From assembly GCF_963924675.1 (NCBI RefSeq), contig NC_089222.1, positions 139,960,281 through 140,024,280 on the forward strand: a DNA stretch of 64,000 nt. Direction: 5' to 3'. The DNA is from Phocoena phocoena. Lineage: Eukaryota; Chordata; Mammalia; Artiodactyla; Phocoenidae. Under the pieces are notes generated by a model, which saw nothing but the letters and a program-made list of their open reading frames with translations, had not been told where the DNA came from and searched no databases. This document shows, piece after piece, positions 1 through 12,442 of the stretch (within the stretch, counting starts at the first letter, position 1; each line of letters begins with the position of its first letter). The translations under genes were made by a program, and so were the position numbers.

Positions 1-252
1 GTTCATGGTGCCCCAAAACAATTATAACGGATCACAGATCACTGTGACAAATATCATAATAAAGAAGAAAGTTTGAAATATTTCAAGAATTACCAAAATG
101 TGACACAGAGACATGAAGTGAACAAATGCTGTTGGAAAAATGGCCCCAAGAGACTTGCTCGATGCAGGGTTACCACAAACCTTCAATTTGCAAAAAAACA
201 CAATATCTGTGAAGCACAATAAAGAAACGAAGTGCAGTAAGACGACGAGTTC
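1..252 (-). mobile_element. Tigger1-like TcMar DNA transposon end (truncated)
   Basis: Read on the minus strand, this matches my memory of the non-coding end of a Tigger1 (Tc1/mariner) transposon. Recognisable parts are the AATAAAG-AAGTGCA-type terminal region near 220-245, the segment 'gatgcagggttaccacaaac' at 161-180, and the stretch 'accaaaatgtgacacagag' near 92-110. The inverted terminal repeat is degenerate at about 245-252 and the element runs off the left edge of the window. No transposase reading frame is present. The family name is from memory. Confidence 0.65.
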
Positions 253-2769
253 CCCCCGTAACAATACTCATAATACATGATAGTTGATTATCAGAATGTA
301 AGCTTGAGGCAGGGGAGTGCTGGTAAAAGTGTTGTCTGTTTCTTCGGGAAAAAAAAAAGCCCCAGTTTGTAGCCATTACCAATTTCCATGGTGCAAATAC
401 TCCCACTGGGGCCAGCTTCCAGCTATCAATGTGATGTCACTGAACGCAGACTTGGGAAGATAAGTTATACTATCAATCCCTATGAGCGGTAAGAGTTGAC
501 AGCAGCTCAGCCCTGGTCCAGTCCCGTAGTGATTCCTGTTGTTCACTGTGGGTTCCCGAGTGTGTGGCCTAACCCCTGGCATGTGGGCACCAAGAAACAT
601 TAAGTGAGTGAACGGATGGTAGATTACGATGCTTCAGGCACTCAGCTATTTTCACCTCTTAATCATCTGGCATAGATTTGAGCTGGGACTCAGGAAAAAA
701 CTGTTTTGATGAATATCAGAATAGGGAAGGGATATGTTTAAGAGCTTGGGTTGCGGCCCACGCTCAGCTGTGAGCACACCACATAAGGACAGCGCTTTCC
801 CATCACCTCTGTCCATCTACATTGACATCAACCTATATACGGAGCCAAGGGATTCAGAAAACCAAGAAATTCCCTGCAGATTCCCAACCAAGGTCTGTCC
901 ATACAACAGAATATACTGAGAGAGACAGCATCTCATCAAATCATCTGCCTGGATTTCTAGCAAAGAGGCCTAAGGAGTCACATCACATTCTGCTTCCCCA
1001 AACCCAACTTCTAAATGATCCCCACCTGGAGATAACAGAGTCGCATTTAATAACACTGCTCTGTCTGGGTAAATGTCATTTTTTTCCCTCATGGATTTTG
1101 GCAGAGATGGCTTCAAGGTTCTTCCAATTCTAAGACTCAATGGTACCATAAATATGTCTTAACTAAGGAGATTTAATGAAAAATTCCCCTGGAAAGAGCT
1201 GTTCATGGGGAAACACGGGCCCAGCACACCTCAGGCACAGAGCATGTGCTCTTTTCCAGCCCATCTCTCCAACCACAGCAGATCTGGAACAGCCTGCCAG
1301 GAGGATCCTGCAAACAGGCCCATGTTCAGCCTTCCCCCGAACCAAATGGAAAGGGCAGGCGGACCACTTGCCCAGCACAGGGAACTCTCCACGCACCATC
1401 AGCCGCCACTGACATTTGGGAGAACATTTTATTTAATAAATTTAGAGTTGTCCCGAAAAATGTCCTTCTGTCTTCATTTTAAATGGCCTTGACGGATTTT
1501 TTAAAGAAGAAATAAGCGTAGCGAGGCACACTCTTTGCGTCACCTCCTTCCTCACCTCTTCAGCTCATGACAATTCACTGGATAGGAGACAGTGCAAGTC
1601 CTGAACTCATTTCTGTTCCATATAGTGACTCAAGTCACTGATAATGTTTCTATTTCATGGAAGTGGTATGGAGATTTCCATCAGTTTCTGTATTATTTCC
1701 ATTTCACCGTAAATACTTGATACCACTTGTTCAGCCTGAAACTGAATGTCGTTTGTTTCCTAAATGGTTTGTTGCCAGTCTGCTGCTGAGGAAGCACCAG
1801 GAGGAATCCGTCTCCAGAGGAGAGAGGCAAGGAAGGCTCTATTCTCCCCACAGGGATGCTCTCACAGCAAGCAGAGGGGGGAGGACCCAGTGGCCCCAAG
1901 TCAGCCTGGAGCAGCCCCTGGGAGTCAGGGCAGCCTGGAGCAGCGGTTGAAGGGACGAACAAGGAGTGCACATGAGGCCACGCGTGTCAGGTGCAACTTC
2001 TGCTGCTTCACGGGAGGACAGGGGGATGGAGGCTTCTGGACCATCAGCAGTCAGATTAGAAAGTAAGACAACATAGAAAATCAAGGCAAAGCCATAGGTG
2101 GGAAACTGACAGAATCACCTGCAGCAACCCAGCTCCCGGCCCCACAGAAGTCGGGACCCAAGCCTGGAGTAAGAAGACCCCACCGTGTAAGATGCTTTGA
2201 GGAGTGGCCTTGCAGGCTGTGCAAAACCAGGGTCAAAAGAGCAGCTTAGAATAAACAGGTTCATTCAGGAGATGACAGGAGTGGAAAGAGCAAACATCAG
2301 GATATACATTGGTGGAAATTTATATACAGGCCCCTTAGAAATCACAGTGAACAAAGAAAAAGTAACACAGAGTGATGACCATAAAGCAACTTAGATCAGG
2401 GAGAGTCTCAAAGACATTCTTTGGCCCCCAAAGCAAGAAGCTGGGTTGGTAACATTTTAAATCGCAGTAACTATAAGGTTAGCAAGAATGATCAAATCCC
2501 CTCACTTGGGGAAAAAAAAAAGGAAAAGAAAGAAAAATTTTTAAAAACTTTAAAAATTCGTTACTTAATAAAACAGGTAATAGTGAGCCCTTCAGAAAAT
2601 TCCTTTAGAGAAAGGCCATGGCCTCTGGGCAGTGCAGTCATTCTGTCACTAGCGCAGTAATGGCACCACCTCCCCCAAGACACGGGGGCATTCAGGACCA
2701 GCCAGCACTGAAAAAAGAGTGTATCCCCCCCGAGACGGAGAAGAAAGTACATGAGGACTAAAGCCCGCT
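253..2769. other. Non-coding, mostly unique sequence
   Basis: No gene recognised. A short segment at about 545-622 (CCTGGCATGTGGGCACC...AAACATTAAGTGAGTGAACGG) resembles the 3' end of an L2 or MIR element. The many short open frames here lack recognisable domains, codon bias or paired splice signals. A small A-rich tract lies at 2509-2545. Confidence 0.6.
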
Positions 2770-2779
2770 GAGGTGCATT

Positions 2780-2970
2780 CACACTCCCCTCCAGCACTCA
2801 CCAGCAGCGTGACACTGGTCAAGTTACAACTTTGTGCCTCAGGTCCACCGGCTATCAAAGGAGAATAAAACTATCTAAGCCCCCTGGATGTGGGGACCAC
2901 TAAGTGAATGGCTCTGTGTTGGAGACTGGAACCCAGTTCTGAACATTTAGCGAGTACTTAATAAAACAAA
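2780..2970 (+). mobile_element. MIR SINE (old, degenerate)
   Basis: The order of MIR landmarks is preserved: the CACTCACCAGC...GTGACACTGGTCAAGTTAC core at about 2798-2827, a TTTGTGCCTCAG segment, a region ending in GGAGAATAAAACTA, and a 3' end GCGAGTACTTAATAAA near 2950-2965. Divergence is high, as expected for this ancient family. No coding role. Confidence 0.65.
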
Positions 2971-2975
2971 GTTAA

Positions 2976-5214
2976 TGACTAAGGAAGGAACTGAAGAGGA
3001 ACCTAAAACACTAAGGAGATGTCACTGTAAAGGGTCATGCGAAGCTGGGTTAAGTGGGAAGCCTATCGGGTCCACCAGGTATTTCCAGTCAAATCAAATT
3101 CACCAGGTTCTGCTGCCATCCATCTCCTGACATCTCCAAGATGGCACCCATGACAGACTCTACCTGTAGACGCCATCCCTTCCTCATACCCAAGGCAGTC
3201 CAGATACTAAGCTGAAAGTATTTCAAGGACTCCAGCTTCATGAGCCACTGGAGTCTGGTATTGTGGCCCACCGACCTGGCATCCAGAGAACCAGAGAAGA
3301 GCCTTGGGCACTTCTGAATGTCTCCTTCAAGACGTGACATTTCCTCCTTCTCCCTCTCCCCCTTTTTCTTCCTTCTTCCCTTTTTCCTCTCTCTCCCACT
3401 TAATCTCACTGCAATCCCAGCTTACCTCACCCCCTGGCCTCACAGTTCATTAACACCGTGGCCCTCAGTCTTACCTGGAAAGAAACAAAATGGCACACGG
3501 GGTCTCCTAGCAAACCTCAGAGCATCACTTTTCTGAGAGTCTAACTAATGGGGACAGCTCAGGAGGCCCTGCACAATGTACTAGGTAAATCTACTATATT
3601 TCAATCTACACTGCCTGACACAGTTTATAGAGCCAGAATTTATTACCAGCCTTATGGCTTCATAAATTAGCTAGTCAAGCCATTGCCCCATCTCAGTGCG
3701 CTCTTGTATCCGTAAATTTATGGTATGCTGGCTTCACGTAGCATCACTGGCATCGCTTTCCAGGACCATGAGCACTCATTTTATCCTGGGACATAATTCA
3801 TCACAGCTATTATGAAAACACCAACAAAAACACAAGAGGAAGAAAAATATGTAGGTTATGGTCTAATTGCCTGAATCTATCCCAAAAGGAAAGGAGATAT
3901 TTGATAAAGTTTGGAGGGTTTTTGAATGTGCTTAGTGTTATTTCAACTCAAAAAGCTTTACACACTTGAATGGGAAAATATAGGGTGAAGAGACCATTGA
4001 CAATCCGCAGAACGCCAGCCAAGCAGAAGTGCTGCGTTCTGTTGAGATATCTGGGCTGGGTTCCCTCTGTAAATCAGCATTTTAAGTGTTAGAGAAAGTG
4101 ACTCCATAAATCAGGATTATATTCCTTCCACGTGATCTGGTGTCTTCAGCAAAAGGATCTTCTGCTATTTGGTGTTTTGGTCTGGTCAGGTTTTACGTGG
4201 TCAGTTGCGAGTTTGGTTTGGTTTCAGGATTGGAGAGGTTGAGCAGTGGAAAAGCTATGACTTGTTCTTTTGTTCTAGTTCATTATTCCAAGGACTAAGA
4301 ACAATGCCAAGTCAACTCTCCTGCCCATGTGTAATGGCCAAAATGAACCTCTGGCTTCTAGCTACAAAATCCCCAGTGTGTTCTGCAGCCCTGCAGCCAG
4401 CCTGTCTGCTTAGGAAGGAACAATACTGTAATTTGAAAATGACCAATGAAAGAGAACACTGGTTCTATTTATTTTAAAATACAGCTTACGTTGTCTCATG
4501 CATAAGGAACAGATTTTTTCCAATAAATTTAAAAAACGGGGATTCTGAGCCATTAAAATCTGAGCCATCACTAAGATTTTAAGGATGCCACAACAGCTGA
4601 CTTTGTCACGACACCTGTGTAGCAGAAAAAGCATGGATTTAGGAGGCAGAAAGATATGGATTTGAATGTGGGTGCCACCATTCTCTTATCCAAGGACAGG
4701 CCTTTCTGCCCACCAGTCCAAGCTAAATCGAGTTTCCCCTTGCAGATGTGGTCAGGAGTCATCAAGTGGGGAGCAGCAGGCTGGTGAATTTGGTCTGAAG
4801 AGCCTGGAAAGTGGAATCTCTTTGGAAGCCACTTACCCACACTCACGGACACACAGACTCACTGAGTTAGAAGGGCCTTAGCCGTAATCTAGCACACTTT
4901 AGCCCTGGTCTCCGGGGAATGAGCTAAGAATGATGCCAATGGTTTTCGCCATTTATTAAAAGAGCACAGACTATTGGAGGAATGATTTTAAAGATGCCCA
5001 TTAGGCATCCAAGTCAGATGTCAAGTCAACAGTTGGATAGAGGAATTTGAGTGTGGCGGGACCATCAGGGATGGAGATGTTTGGGAGTCACCGGCCCATG
5101 GGTGGTGCTGGAAGCCAGGGGGACTTAATGAGGTCACTCAGAGAGTAACAGACTAACCCCTTCTGTGAAAAAGGAATTATGGCAGATTACTGTGGATTAT
5201 TGTTCCAACTTGTA
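2976..5214. other. Non-coding sequence without recognised gene
   Basis: Nothing coding is supported. A pyrimidine-rich stretch lies at 3341-3395 (TCC/CTT-rich). A fragment at about 4620-4700 (AAAAGCATGGATTTAGGAGGCAG...GATTTGAATG) looks like the 5' half of a MIR SINE. The rest appears unique. Confidence 0.55.
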
Positions 5215-5577
5215 GCTCTGTCCCTCCTGTAAGAGAATAATGCAGCCCCACTCTCTGTCTGTGACTTGCTCTGGCCTTCCTGTGGGCACAGGGCACTCAC
5301 CTCCCCATTAACTTTGGTCTTGCCCATGCACTTGGTTCTGACCAATAAACATAGGCTAAAGTGAAAGTGTACCCATTGCAGGAGGCAACTCCGAGAGGAA
5401 TCACAGGACTCTGCTCACCCATCAGCTTCCACCCCTTCCACACGGGACCCAGAAAGGAGCCCAACAGAGCCACATCTGACCTGTAGTCTTCCAAGTAAGA
5501 AATAAATATCTGTTGTTATAAGCCACTGAGAGTTTTAGGACTGTTTGTTACTGCAGCAAAAGCTAACTAATACATAA
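5215..5577 (+). mobile_element. Probable old LTR-like repeat, unclassified
   Basis: The segment has a body including CTGACCAATAAACATAGGC (about 5337-5356) and a 3' end with AATAAATATCTGTTGTTATAAGCCACTGAG followed by GTTTGTTACTGCAGCAAAAGCTAACTAATAC (about 5500-5574). That ending is common to several old mammalian LTR-type repeats. I cannot assign the family. It has no open frame of its own. Confidence 0.4.
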
Positions 5578-6401
5578 ATGAAAATTATCACCGCCAGTAG
5601 ATACTTCCCAAAAAGCAGAGTAAGTCTACCTCAAAGATGCCAGGGCCTCAAGCCTGAGTGTGATCCACGGAGCTGTGCAAGGTCAGCCCAAGACCAGACG
5701 ATGAAATGGTCCACGTTTACCATCAGAACTTCCAGACTTCCCTTAGGTGCTCTCCACCCGACTCCCCACCAGTGCCTTGCCCACAGGGAAAATCTGCCCT
5801 GAAGAAAGGTTCTGATATGAGCCATTGTGGTGACTCATTTCAACAAACAACTACAAGATTTATGAGCCAGCAGAGTTGCTTACATACAAAGATGAACACA
5901 AGACAATCTTGGCCTTAGTGGGTTGACATCCAGTCTACTCGCTGAGGGCAAAAGACTGGGAAATTGACAGAGGGCAGAGACTGCCCTGAACCTGTGGGTA
6001 AACAAGCAAGCGACTGCTCTGTAATGCAGCCTGACCCAGCACCTGTGGGACTCTGGGTCATGCCCACACTGCTCAGGTGCAGCCCCAGGCATGCCAAGCC
6101 ACAGGGAAGAAGGGTGGGCACACCCTGCAGTCACTACCACCTCAGGTGCTGCCATCCACTGTGCCAGGACACAACCTGTCACGAGCCTTCCATTCAGGAG
6201 GGGCACTGGATATGCCCTCATTTTGACCTTAATCTGGGCTTTTCACTCTCCACAGGTCAATACAACTCACCAAAGAGCATCCTCTTTGCGTTCTCAGCCA
6301 AATCAATGGAGGAGAATGAAGGCTGGCTGACATCTAGGAAAATGAGACTCTGCCATTCCTGAATGAAAGGTCTCTTAGGTCTCTTTCAATATCAAATAGC
6401 T
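5578..6401. other. Non-coding unique sequence
   Basis: No gene or repeat recognised with confidence. Several short frames overlap on both strands between 5880 and 6362, but none has domain features or a codon pattern I can support. Confidence 0.5.
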
Positions 6402-6414
6402 AACACACACACAT

Positions 6415-6451
<37 letters not shown>
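6402..6451. repeat. (CA)n microsatellite
   Basis: An almost pure CA dinucleotide tract about 50 bp long, with one interruption (CATACGCA) near its start at about 6412-6419 and a pure run of about 34 bp after it. Likely length-polymorphic. Confidence 0.97.
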
Positions 6452-6455
<4 letters not shown>

Positions 6456-7159
6456 GCATGAAGTAAACAGAAAGCAGATGAAAACACTGATTCATTTTTC
6501 TTGCAGTGCAGATTAGATTCAAACTTAGAGAAGACCAGCTGAATGTAAGATCTTTATACATTATCTCTGAAATGTTTGTCATGCTCAAAATATGATTTCA
6601 TTTATCTCTTCACCTGTCGGGTTGTGTCTGGGGGTTTTGTCACCTGAACTATAATAGCACGTTTTGCAGTATCACAGTGCAACAGAGCTTTTACACGTGT
6701 TAGCTTGTCTTACACGTCACTGTAGCAGAAAATCAAAGTCCTAGACTCAGATGTGTTGCTCCCTAAAGAAATGGAGCACATGTGCTGCTCTGCACAGACA
6801 GCACACCTCTGACAAAGGCATAGATGATCACCTACCTGGAAGGAATTGAAGTTGAAATGAATCTATGCATCTGGGCCCCTTGCCTGTGACACACAAGAAA
6901 CCTTCCATAACGAAACAAGGCAATTCGTAACATTCAGTCATTAGATTTCTGAAAGGACATCCTGGCTCCATCTTCACTAAAACATAATGCAAGTGAGCCA
7001 TTTCTTTCCTAGCAAATTTTTTACAAAAGAAGTTTTAAAGCTCTCAGAGTTGTCGTCATCACACAACAAATAAAAACATTCTTGAGATGCTTTTCATTTT
7101 GAAGAGAGAAGCTACTTATTAAATAATCTCAGCTTTCTTCATCCTTCAGGCTGCATTCG
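6452..7159. other. Non-coding unique sequence
   Basis: I see no gene or assignable repeat. The segment is AT-rich. Confidence 0.5.
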
Positions 7160-7500
7160 AAGCCTTAGGGTAAAGCTCTGAGCTGAGCCAACCATGGGAC
7201 TTAGACGTCCTCACTCCTACCTTTTGGGTCACCTCTGGCCACCCCTCACCGTCCATCCTATGGTCCGGCCTCGGTGAACCGCTGACTGTCACCAGAATGC
7301 ATGAGCACTAGGTGTCATGCTTTTGCATATGCCTCTTGGAAACTTCCTCCTTACTCAATCCAGCTAACCTGTGTTTGCCTTTAGACCCAGTGCATGCACT
7401 GGCTCTTCCGAGAAGCCATCCCTGACCCCTGGACAGTCTTGGTGAAACCGCACTTCCATGGGTCCTTCTAGAGCACCTGTCTCCCTCAATCCTCGTGTAA
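7160..7500 (+). mobile_element. L2 LINE fragment (old)
   Basis: Contains landmarks of the L2 3' region: GGTCACCTCTGGCCACCCCTC, CTTGGAAACTTCCTCC, and especially TTCCGAGAAGCCATCCCTGACCCCTGG (about 7407-7433), followed by a segment like the conserved CTAGAGCACCTGTCTCC. Heavily diverged and non-coding. Confidence 0.5.
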
Positions 7501-7958
7501 CAACCTGGGTTTGAGTCTCAGCTGCACCACTGGCCAGCTATGCAACAACGGTATGACCCCCCACAGAACAACCAAATTCAGCTACGTAGCCACAGTCGGT
7601 AAGAAGAAGTGCCAAGAACACTGTATTCATTTGCAAAGATGCACTGGCAAACAAAACAGTGAAACTATCGAAACTTAAGCAGCATTTTACATTCAAAATA
7701 CTGTTTTTAAAGCTCAAAACAAAAAAAAAGTATTTGCAAGAAACAGCATTCATTGAAAAGCAACAGAAGCAGATGTTCAATATTTCATATATAAAATGAA
7801 TGCTTTTGAAGACTTCTAGTGCAAAGGGACTTGGGTTGCAAAAACTAAAAACAAACAAAAACATAAAATTGTCAAGACATCCATGTAAAACTGCATCAGA
7901 GGAGTCTATTTGGGAAATGTTAGGTGAATCTGTGACCCAAAAAAAAACAAATACGTAG

Positions 7959-8107
7959 GGCTTCCCTGGTGGCACAGTGGTTGTGAGTACCCCTGCCGAT
8001 GCAGGGGACACGGGTTCGTGCCCCGGTCAGGGAAGATTCCACATGCCGCAGAGTGGCTAGGCCCGTGAGCCATGGCCACTGAGCCTGCGCATCCGGAGCC
8101 TGTGCTC
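7959..8107 (+). mobile_element. CHR-1-like SINE, 3'-truncated
   Basis: A tRNA-derived SINE of the cetacean/hippo/ruminant CHR group. It starts with GGGCTTCCCTGGTGGCACAG. The pol III A-box region is at about 7971-7990 and the B-box-like GGTTCGTGCCCC at about 8013-8024. The copy stops at GCCTGTGCTC and lacks the usual CGCAACGGGAGAGGCC segment and A-tail. It ends about 40 bp before the inverted L1 that follows. Confidence 0.9.
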
Positions 8108-8145
8108 ATACCACTTCCCAATGATATCCTAACTCAGTGTTTTCG

Positions 8146-8157
8146 AGACGGGACAGA
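8146..8157. repeat. Left target-site duplication of L1 8158-10000
   Basis: AGACGGGACAGA here matches AGACGAGACAGA at 10001-10012, directly after the L1 A-tail, in 11 of 12 positions. Confidence 0.7.
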
Positions 8158-8394
8158 TTGTGAAATTTTTTGTTCTAGTTCTGTGAAAAATGCCAGTGGT
8201 AGTTTGACAGGGATTGCATTGAATCTGTAGATTGCTTTGGGTAGTAGAGTCATTTTCACAATGTTGATTCTTCCAATCTAAGAACATGGTATATCTCTCC
8301 ATCTATTTGTATCATCTTTAATTTATTTCATCAGTGTCTTATAATTTTCTGCATACACATCTTTTGTCTCCTTAGCTAGGTTTATTCCTAGATT
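8158..8394 (-). mobile_element. 5'-inverted segment of an L1 (ORF2 region)
   Basis: This segment is the reverse complement of L1 ORF2 sequence. Its sense matches about 27380-27615 of the full-length L1 in this window: GGAATAAACCTAGCTAAGGAG, then AAGACACTGATGAAA, then the ACCATGTTCTTAGATTGGAAG region, up to AGAACAAAAAATTTCACA. At 8394 the sequence switches to plus-strand L1, skipping about 58 bp of ORF2. This is the arrangement expected from twin priming, where the second cDNA end is joined inverted with a small deletion at the junction. Confidence 0.9.
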
Positions 8395-10000
8395 GGAGGA
8401 ATCAGGGTCCCTGACTTTAGACTATACTACAAAGCTACAGTATTCAAGACAGTATGGTACTGGCACCAAAACAGAAATATAGATCAATGGAACAGGATAG
8501 AAAGCCCAGAGATAAACTCACGCACATATGGTCACCCTTATCTTTGATAAAGGAGGCAAGAATATACGGTGGAGAAAAGACAGCCTCTTCAATAAGTGGT
8601 GCTAGGAAAACTGCACAGATACATGTAAAAGTATGAGATTAGAACACTCCTTAACACCATACACAAAAATAAGCTCAAAATGGATTAAAGACCTAAATGT
8701 AAGGCCAGGCACTATCAAACTCTTAGAGGAAAACATAGGCAGAACACTCTATGACATAAATCACAGCAAGGTCCTTTTTGACCCACCTCCTAGAGAAATG
8801 CAAATAAAAACAAAAATAAATAAATGGGACCTAATGAAACTTAAAAGCTTCTGCACAGCAAAGGAAACCATAAACAACATAAAAAGACAAAACTAAGAAT
8901 GGGAAAAAATATTTGCAAATGAAGCAACTGACAAAGGATTAATCTCCAAAATTTACAAGCAGCTCATGCAGCTCAATAACAAAAAAACAAACAACCCAAT
9001 CCAAAAATGGGCAGAAGACCTAAATAGACATTTCTCCAAAGAAGATATACAGATTGCCAACAAACACATGAAAGAATGCTCAACATCATTAATCATTAGA
9101 GAAATGCAAGTCAAAACTACAATGAGATTTCATCTCACACCAGTCAGAATGGCCATCATCAAAAAATCTAGAAACAATAAATGCTGGAGAGGATGTGGAG
9201 AAAAGGGAACACTCTTGACTGTTGGTGGGAATGTGAATTGGTACAGCCACTATGGAGAACAGTTTGGAGCTTCCTTAAAAAACTACAAATAGAACTACCA
9301 TATGACCCAGCAATCCCACTACTGGGCATATACCCTGAGAAAACCATAATTCAAAAAGACTCGTGTACCAAAATATTTATTGCAGCTCTATTTACAATAG
9401 CCAGGATGTGGAAGCAACCTAAGTGTCCATCATCGAATGAATGGATAAAGAAGATGTGGCACATATATACAATGGAATATTACTCAGCCATAAAAGGAAA
9501 CGAAATTGAGTTATTTGTAGTGAGGTGGATGGACCTAGGGTCTGTCATACAGAGTGAAGTAAGTCAGAAAGAGAAAAACAAATACCATATGCTAACACAC
9601 ATATATGGAATCTAAGGAAAAAAAAAAAGGTCATGAAGAACCTAGGGGTAAGACAGGAATAAAGACACAGACCTACTAGAGAATGGACTTGAGGATATGG
9701 GGTGGGGGAAGGGTAACCTGTGACAAAGTGAGAGAGTGGCGTGGACTTATATATACACTACCAAACGTAAAATAGATAGCTAGTGGGAAGCAGCCACATA
9801 GCACAGGGAGATCAGCTCGCTCGGTGCTCTGTGACCACCTAGAGGGGTGGGATAGGGAGGGTGGGAGGGAGGGAGACGCAAGAGGGAGGAGTAATGGGGA
9901 TATATGTATATGTATAGCTGATTCACTTTGTTATAAAGCAGAAACTAACACACCATTGTAAAGCAATTATACTCCAATAAAGATGTTAAAAAAAAAAAAA
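8395..10000 (+). mobile_element. Truncated L1: ORF2 3' end plus 3' UTR
   Basis: Plus-strand part of the same insertion. It begins in ORF2 at GGAGGAATCAGGGTCCCTGAC (homologous to about 27675) and runs through the C-terminal ORF2 region. A degenerate reading frame ends at TAA 9613-9615 (IYGI*). The 3' UTR with the lineage tail CACCATTGTAAAGCAATTATACTCCAATAAAGATG (about 9950-9985) and an A-tail follow. ORF2 is broken into several frames (8454-8636, 8633-8896, 8966-9292, 9181-9615). No endonuclease or complete reverse transcriptase remains, so the copy is dead. Confidence 0.95.
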
Positions 10001-10012
10001 AGACGAGACAGA
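10001..10012. repeat. Right target-site duplication of L1
   Basis: AGACGAGACAGA, the partner of 8146-8157 with one mismatch, immediately after the A-tail. Confidence 0.7.
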
Positions 10013-10325
10013 GAGCATAGCTACAATTCCAGGGATCTAGCATGAAATAGTTGCCCAGCTTAAGGTGCATACACTTGAATATAAACTCAACAACTGCTTC
10101 CTTTCTAGAGAAAGTCTTGTCCTACAAGGAAAAAACAACGTCAGCTGCATAACACACTTAGTGACATAGGACCTGAAAGCTAATGCAGTATATTCAATAT
10201 TTCTGTCTTCCTTACGTGATATTATGGAAGATGAGCAGAAATGCACTCCAGTGCTCCTCTAAGAAACCAGTATTTTCCCAGCTTTTTAAAGACGTGAACT
10301 AGACAGACTTGTTTATTCATCTGAT

Positions 10326-10711
10326 CTCCTCAGTATTTTTATTTTTTTGTAAAAAGGAACATTTATTTATTTTTGGCTGGGTTGGGTCTTCATTGCTATG
10401 CACAGGCTTTCTCTAGTTGCAGTGAGTGGGGGCCACGTTCCGTTGCGGTGCGCAGGCTTCTCATTGTGGTGGCTTCTCTTGTTGCGGAGCATGGGCTCTA
10501 GGCACACGGGCTTCAGTAGTTGTTGCAGGCAGGCTCAGTGGTGGTGGCTCGCGGGCTTTAGAACACAGACTCAGTAGTTGTGGCGCATGGGCTTAGTTGC
10601 TCCTCAGCATGTGGGATCTTCCTGGACCAGGGATTGAACCTGTGTCCCCTGCATTGGCAGGTGGATTCTTAACCACTGTGCCACTAGGGAAGTCCCTCCT
10701 CAGTATTTTTA
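10326..10711 (-). mobile_element. CHR-2-like SINE with 16-bp target-site duplication
   Basis: Minus-strand copy. The tRNA-related head is at the right (rc of ...CCACTAGGGAAGTCCC, ending at 10695) and the T-rich left end is the A-tail. The body has the repeated CAGTAGTTGTGGCGC / GGCTTAGTTGC modules that distinguish the long CHR-2 form. It is flanked by a perfect 16-bp duplication CTCCTCAGTATTTTTA at 10326-10341 and 10696-10711. Clear retroposition. Confidence 0.93.
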
Positions 10712-12114
10712 AATATCATAATACTCCTAGGCAAAGAAGGGATGCAGTGTTTCTTCGATGTATATCTTTATATAACTATGCATAAAAGAGTCTGGAACTA
10801 TAGAAAACAAAATAGTAACAGTGGATAACTCTACAGGGACATTACAGAGAGTTGTTTTCTTCCTTTTGCTTCTCTGTATTTATCATCTTTTTCTACCTGA
10901 ATTCCACTCATGCCATTAAGAACTAAAGACCACAGAGTCATAAGAGGGTGAGTTCAACCATTTAACAACAGCTTTAAGAGTTTTGCCTGTCTAAGGGATC
11001 ACGTGAGCTGTCTATCACTGACGGACCCCACACGTTACCCAGAACCACAAAAACAACAGTATGAATGTGATGACCTTAGGATGCAGATAAGGAAGAGCCA
11101 GTTAAACACACAACACCCCACCCCTAGCTACTGGGCCAAGCAAAGCGTTAGAGCATTCCTTCCAGGATGTATCTATAGCAGAATAACTGGGAACACAGCA
11201 CAGTCTGCCAGTTGGGCAGCTCAAGAGTCTACCTGGCCACCTCCTTCCCAGGGTCTTGTTTCTCGTGGAAGTGGGACCATCCCGGGGGTGGGGGGCAGCA
11301 CCTCCACTTTCCTTCCCCTCAAACCTCCCACCTCTTCCATCCACATGCTCCAAGCTTTCAGAATAACCCCTGTTATCCACAGAGCCAACCAGGCTAGGTT
11401 GAGCACTTTTACACAATTTCTCATAAGCAATCACTGTTCATCATATCTGTATTATTAACTTTTTTCTCTTTTATCAAAAGATAAAGAGAGCAGCAATACA
11501 CAGCTTTTGCTTATAAATGACTAGGGTCCTCCAAAGTGTCCCCCTTCTACCAAAGTATCCTAAACAAATTAATATTATCATTATTATCATTGTGGTTATT
11601 ACTATCACTATTATTATTAATGCTAAGGAATGACCTGTTTTTAGGAAGACAACATTTACAATTCAGTAGCAAAGTTCCCCATGCTGAGTTCACAATTCAC
11701 AGCATCCTGCAGCCCTTGGACAGGAATATATAAAGCTCAGAGATGCCTGCTTATAGACCTCTCCAGTGGGAGACAGTGACAGGTAAACCCTTGGAATAGG
11801 AGGTAGGAAACCTAAGCCCCTGCATCCCTGCGCAAGGTCTAAGCAGGGAACCTGAGACCCATCAGCCACTCTCTCTGCCATAGACCAGAGGCAATTATAA
11901 CTGACTTCCAGGACTGGTACACCAGGACACTAGGACCTCCTCCACCAGGAGGTTCTCACCAGAGTCAAAGCAACAGACAAGTGTATTAAATAGGATTCAT
12001 TTTAGTTGTAAGCAACAGAGATAACATTGACTTCTTTTTATCATTGTGTTTATATTGTCAGATGATACTTACCCCGCAACCCTCATTTTCTTCTATAGTT
12101 ATATTTGCTAGTAT
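10712..12114. other. Non-coding sequence, no gene recognised
   Basis: Overlapping short frames on both strands around 11003-11458 have no recognisable product. A short ATT/TTA-rich simple tract lies at 11567-11622. Confidence 0.5.
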
Positions 12115-12130
12115 AAAGAATCCATTTTGC
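12115..12130. repeat. Left target-site duplication of tandem L1 tails
   Basis: AAAGAATCCATTTTGC, an exact match to 12848-12863. Confidence 0.93.
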
Positions 12131-12442
12131 TTGAGGATATGGGGAGGGGGAAGGGTGAGCTTTGACAGGGCGAGAGAGAGTCATGGACTCTCTCTACGTA
12201 GTAGAGGTAGATAGCTAGGGGGAAGCAGCCGCAAGGCACAGGGATATTAGCTCGGTGCTTTGTGACAGCCTGGAGGGGTGGGATAGGGAGAGTGGGAGGG
12301 AGGGAGACGCAAAAGGAAGACATATGGGAACATATGTATATGTATAACTGATTCACTTTGTTATAAAGCAGAAACTAACACACCATTGTAAAGCAATTAT
12401 ACCCCAATAAAGATGTTAAAAAAACAACAACAACAACAAAAA
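12131..12442 (+). mobile_element. L1 3'-UTR fragment (first of two)
   Basis: A 5'-truncated L1 tail starting inside the 3' UTR (TTGAGGATATGGGGAGGGGG) and running to CCAATAAAGATGTTAAAAAAAC plus an A-rich CAA-interrupted tail. No coding sequence. It shares one pair of flanking duplications with the next fragment. Confidence 0.93.

Noticed and set aside
7538..8011. 157-codon minus frame
   Set aside because: It overlaps the head of a CHR SINE, has low-complexity hydrophobic composition and no supporting signals.
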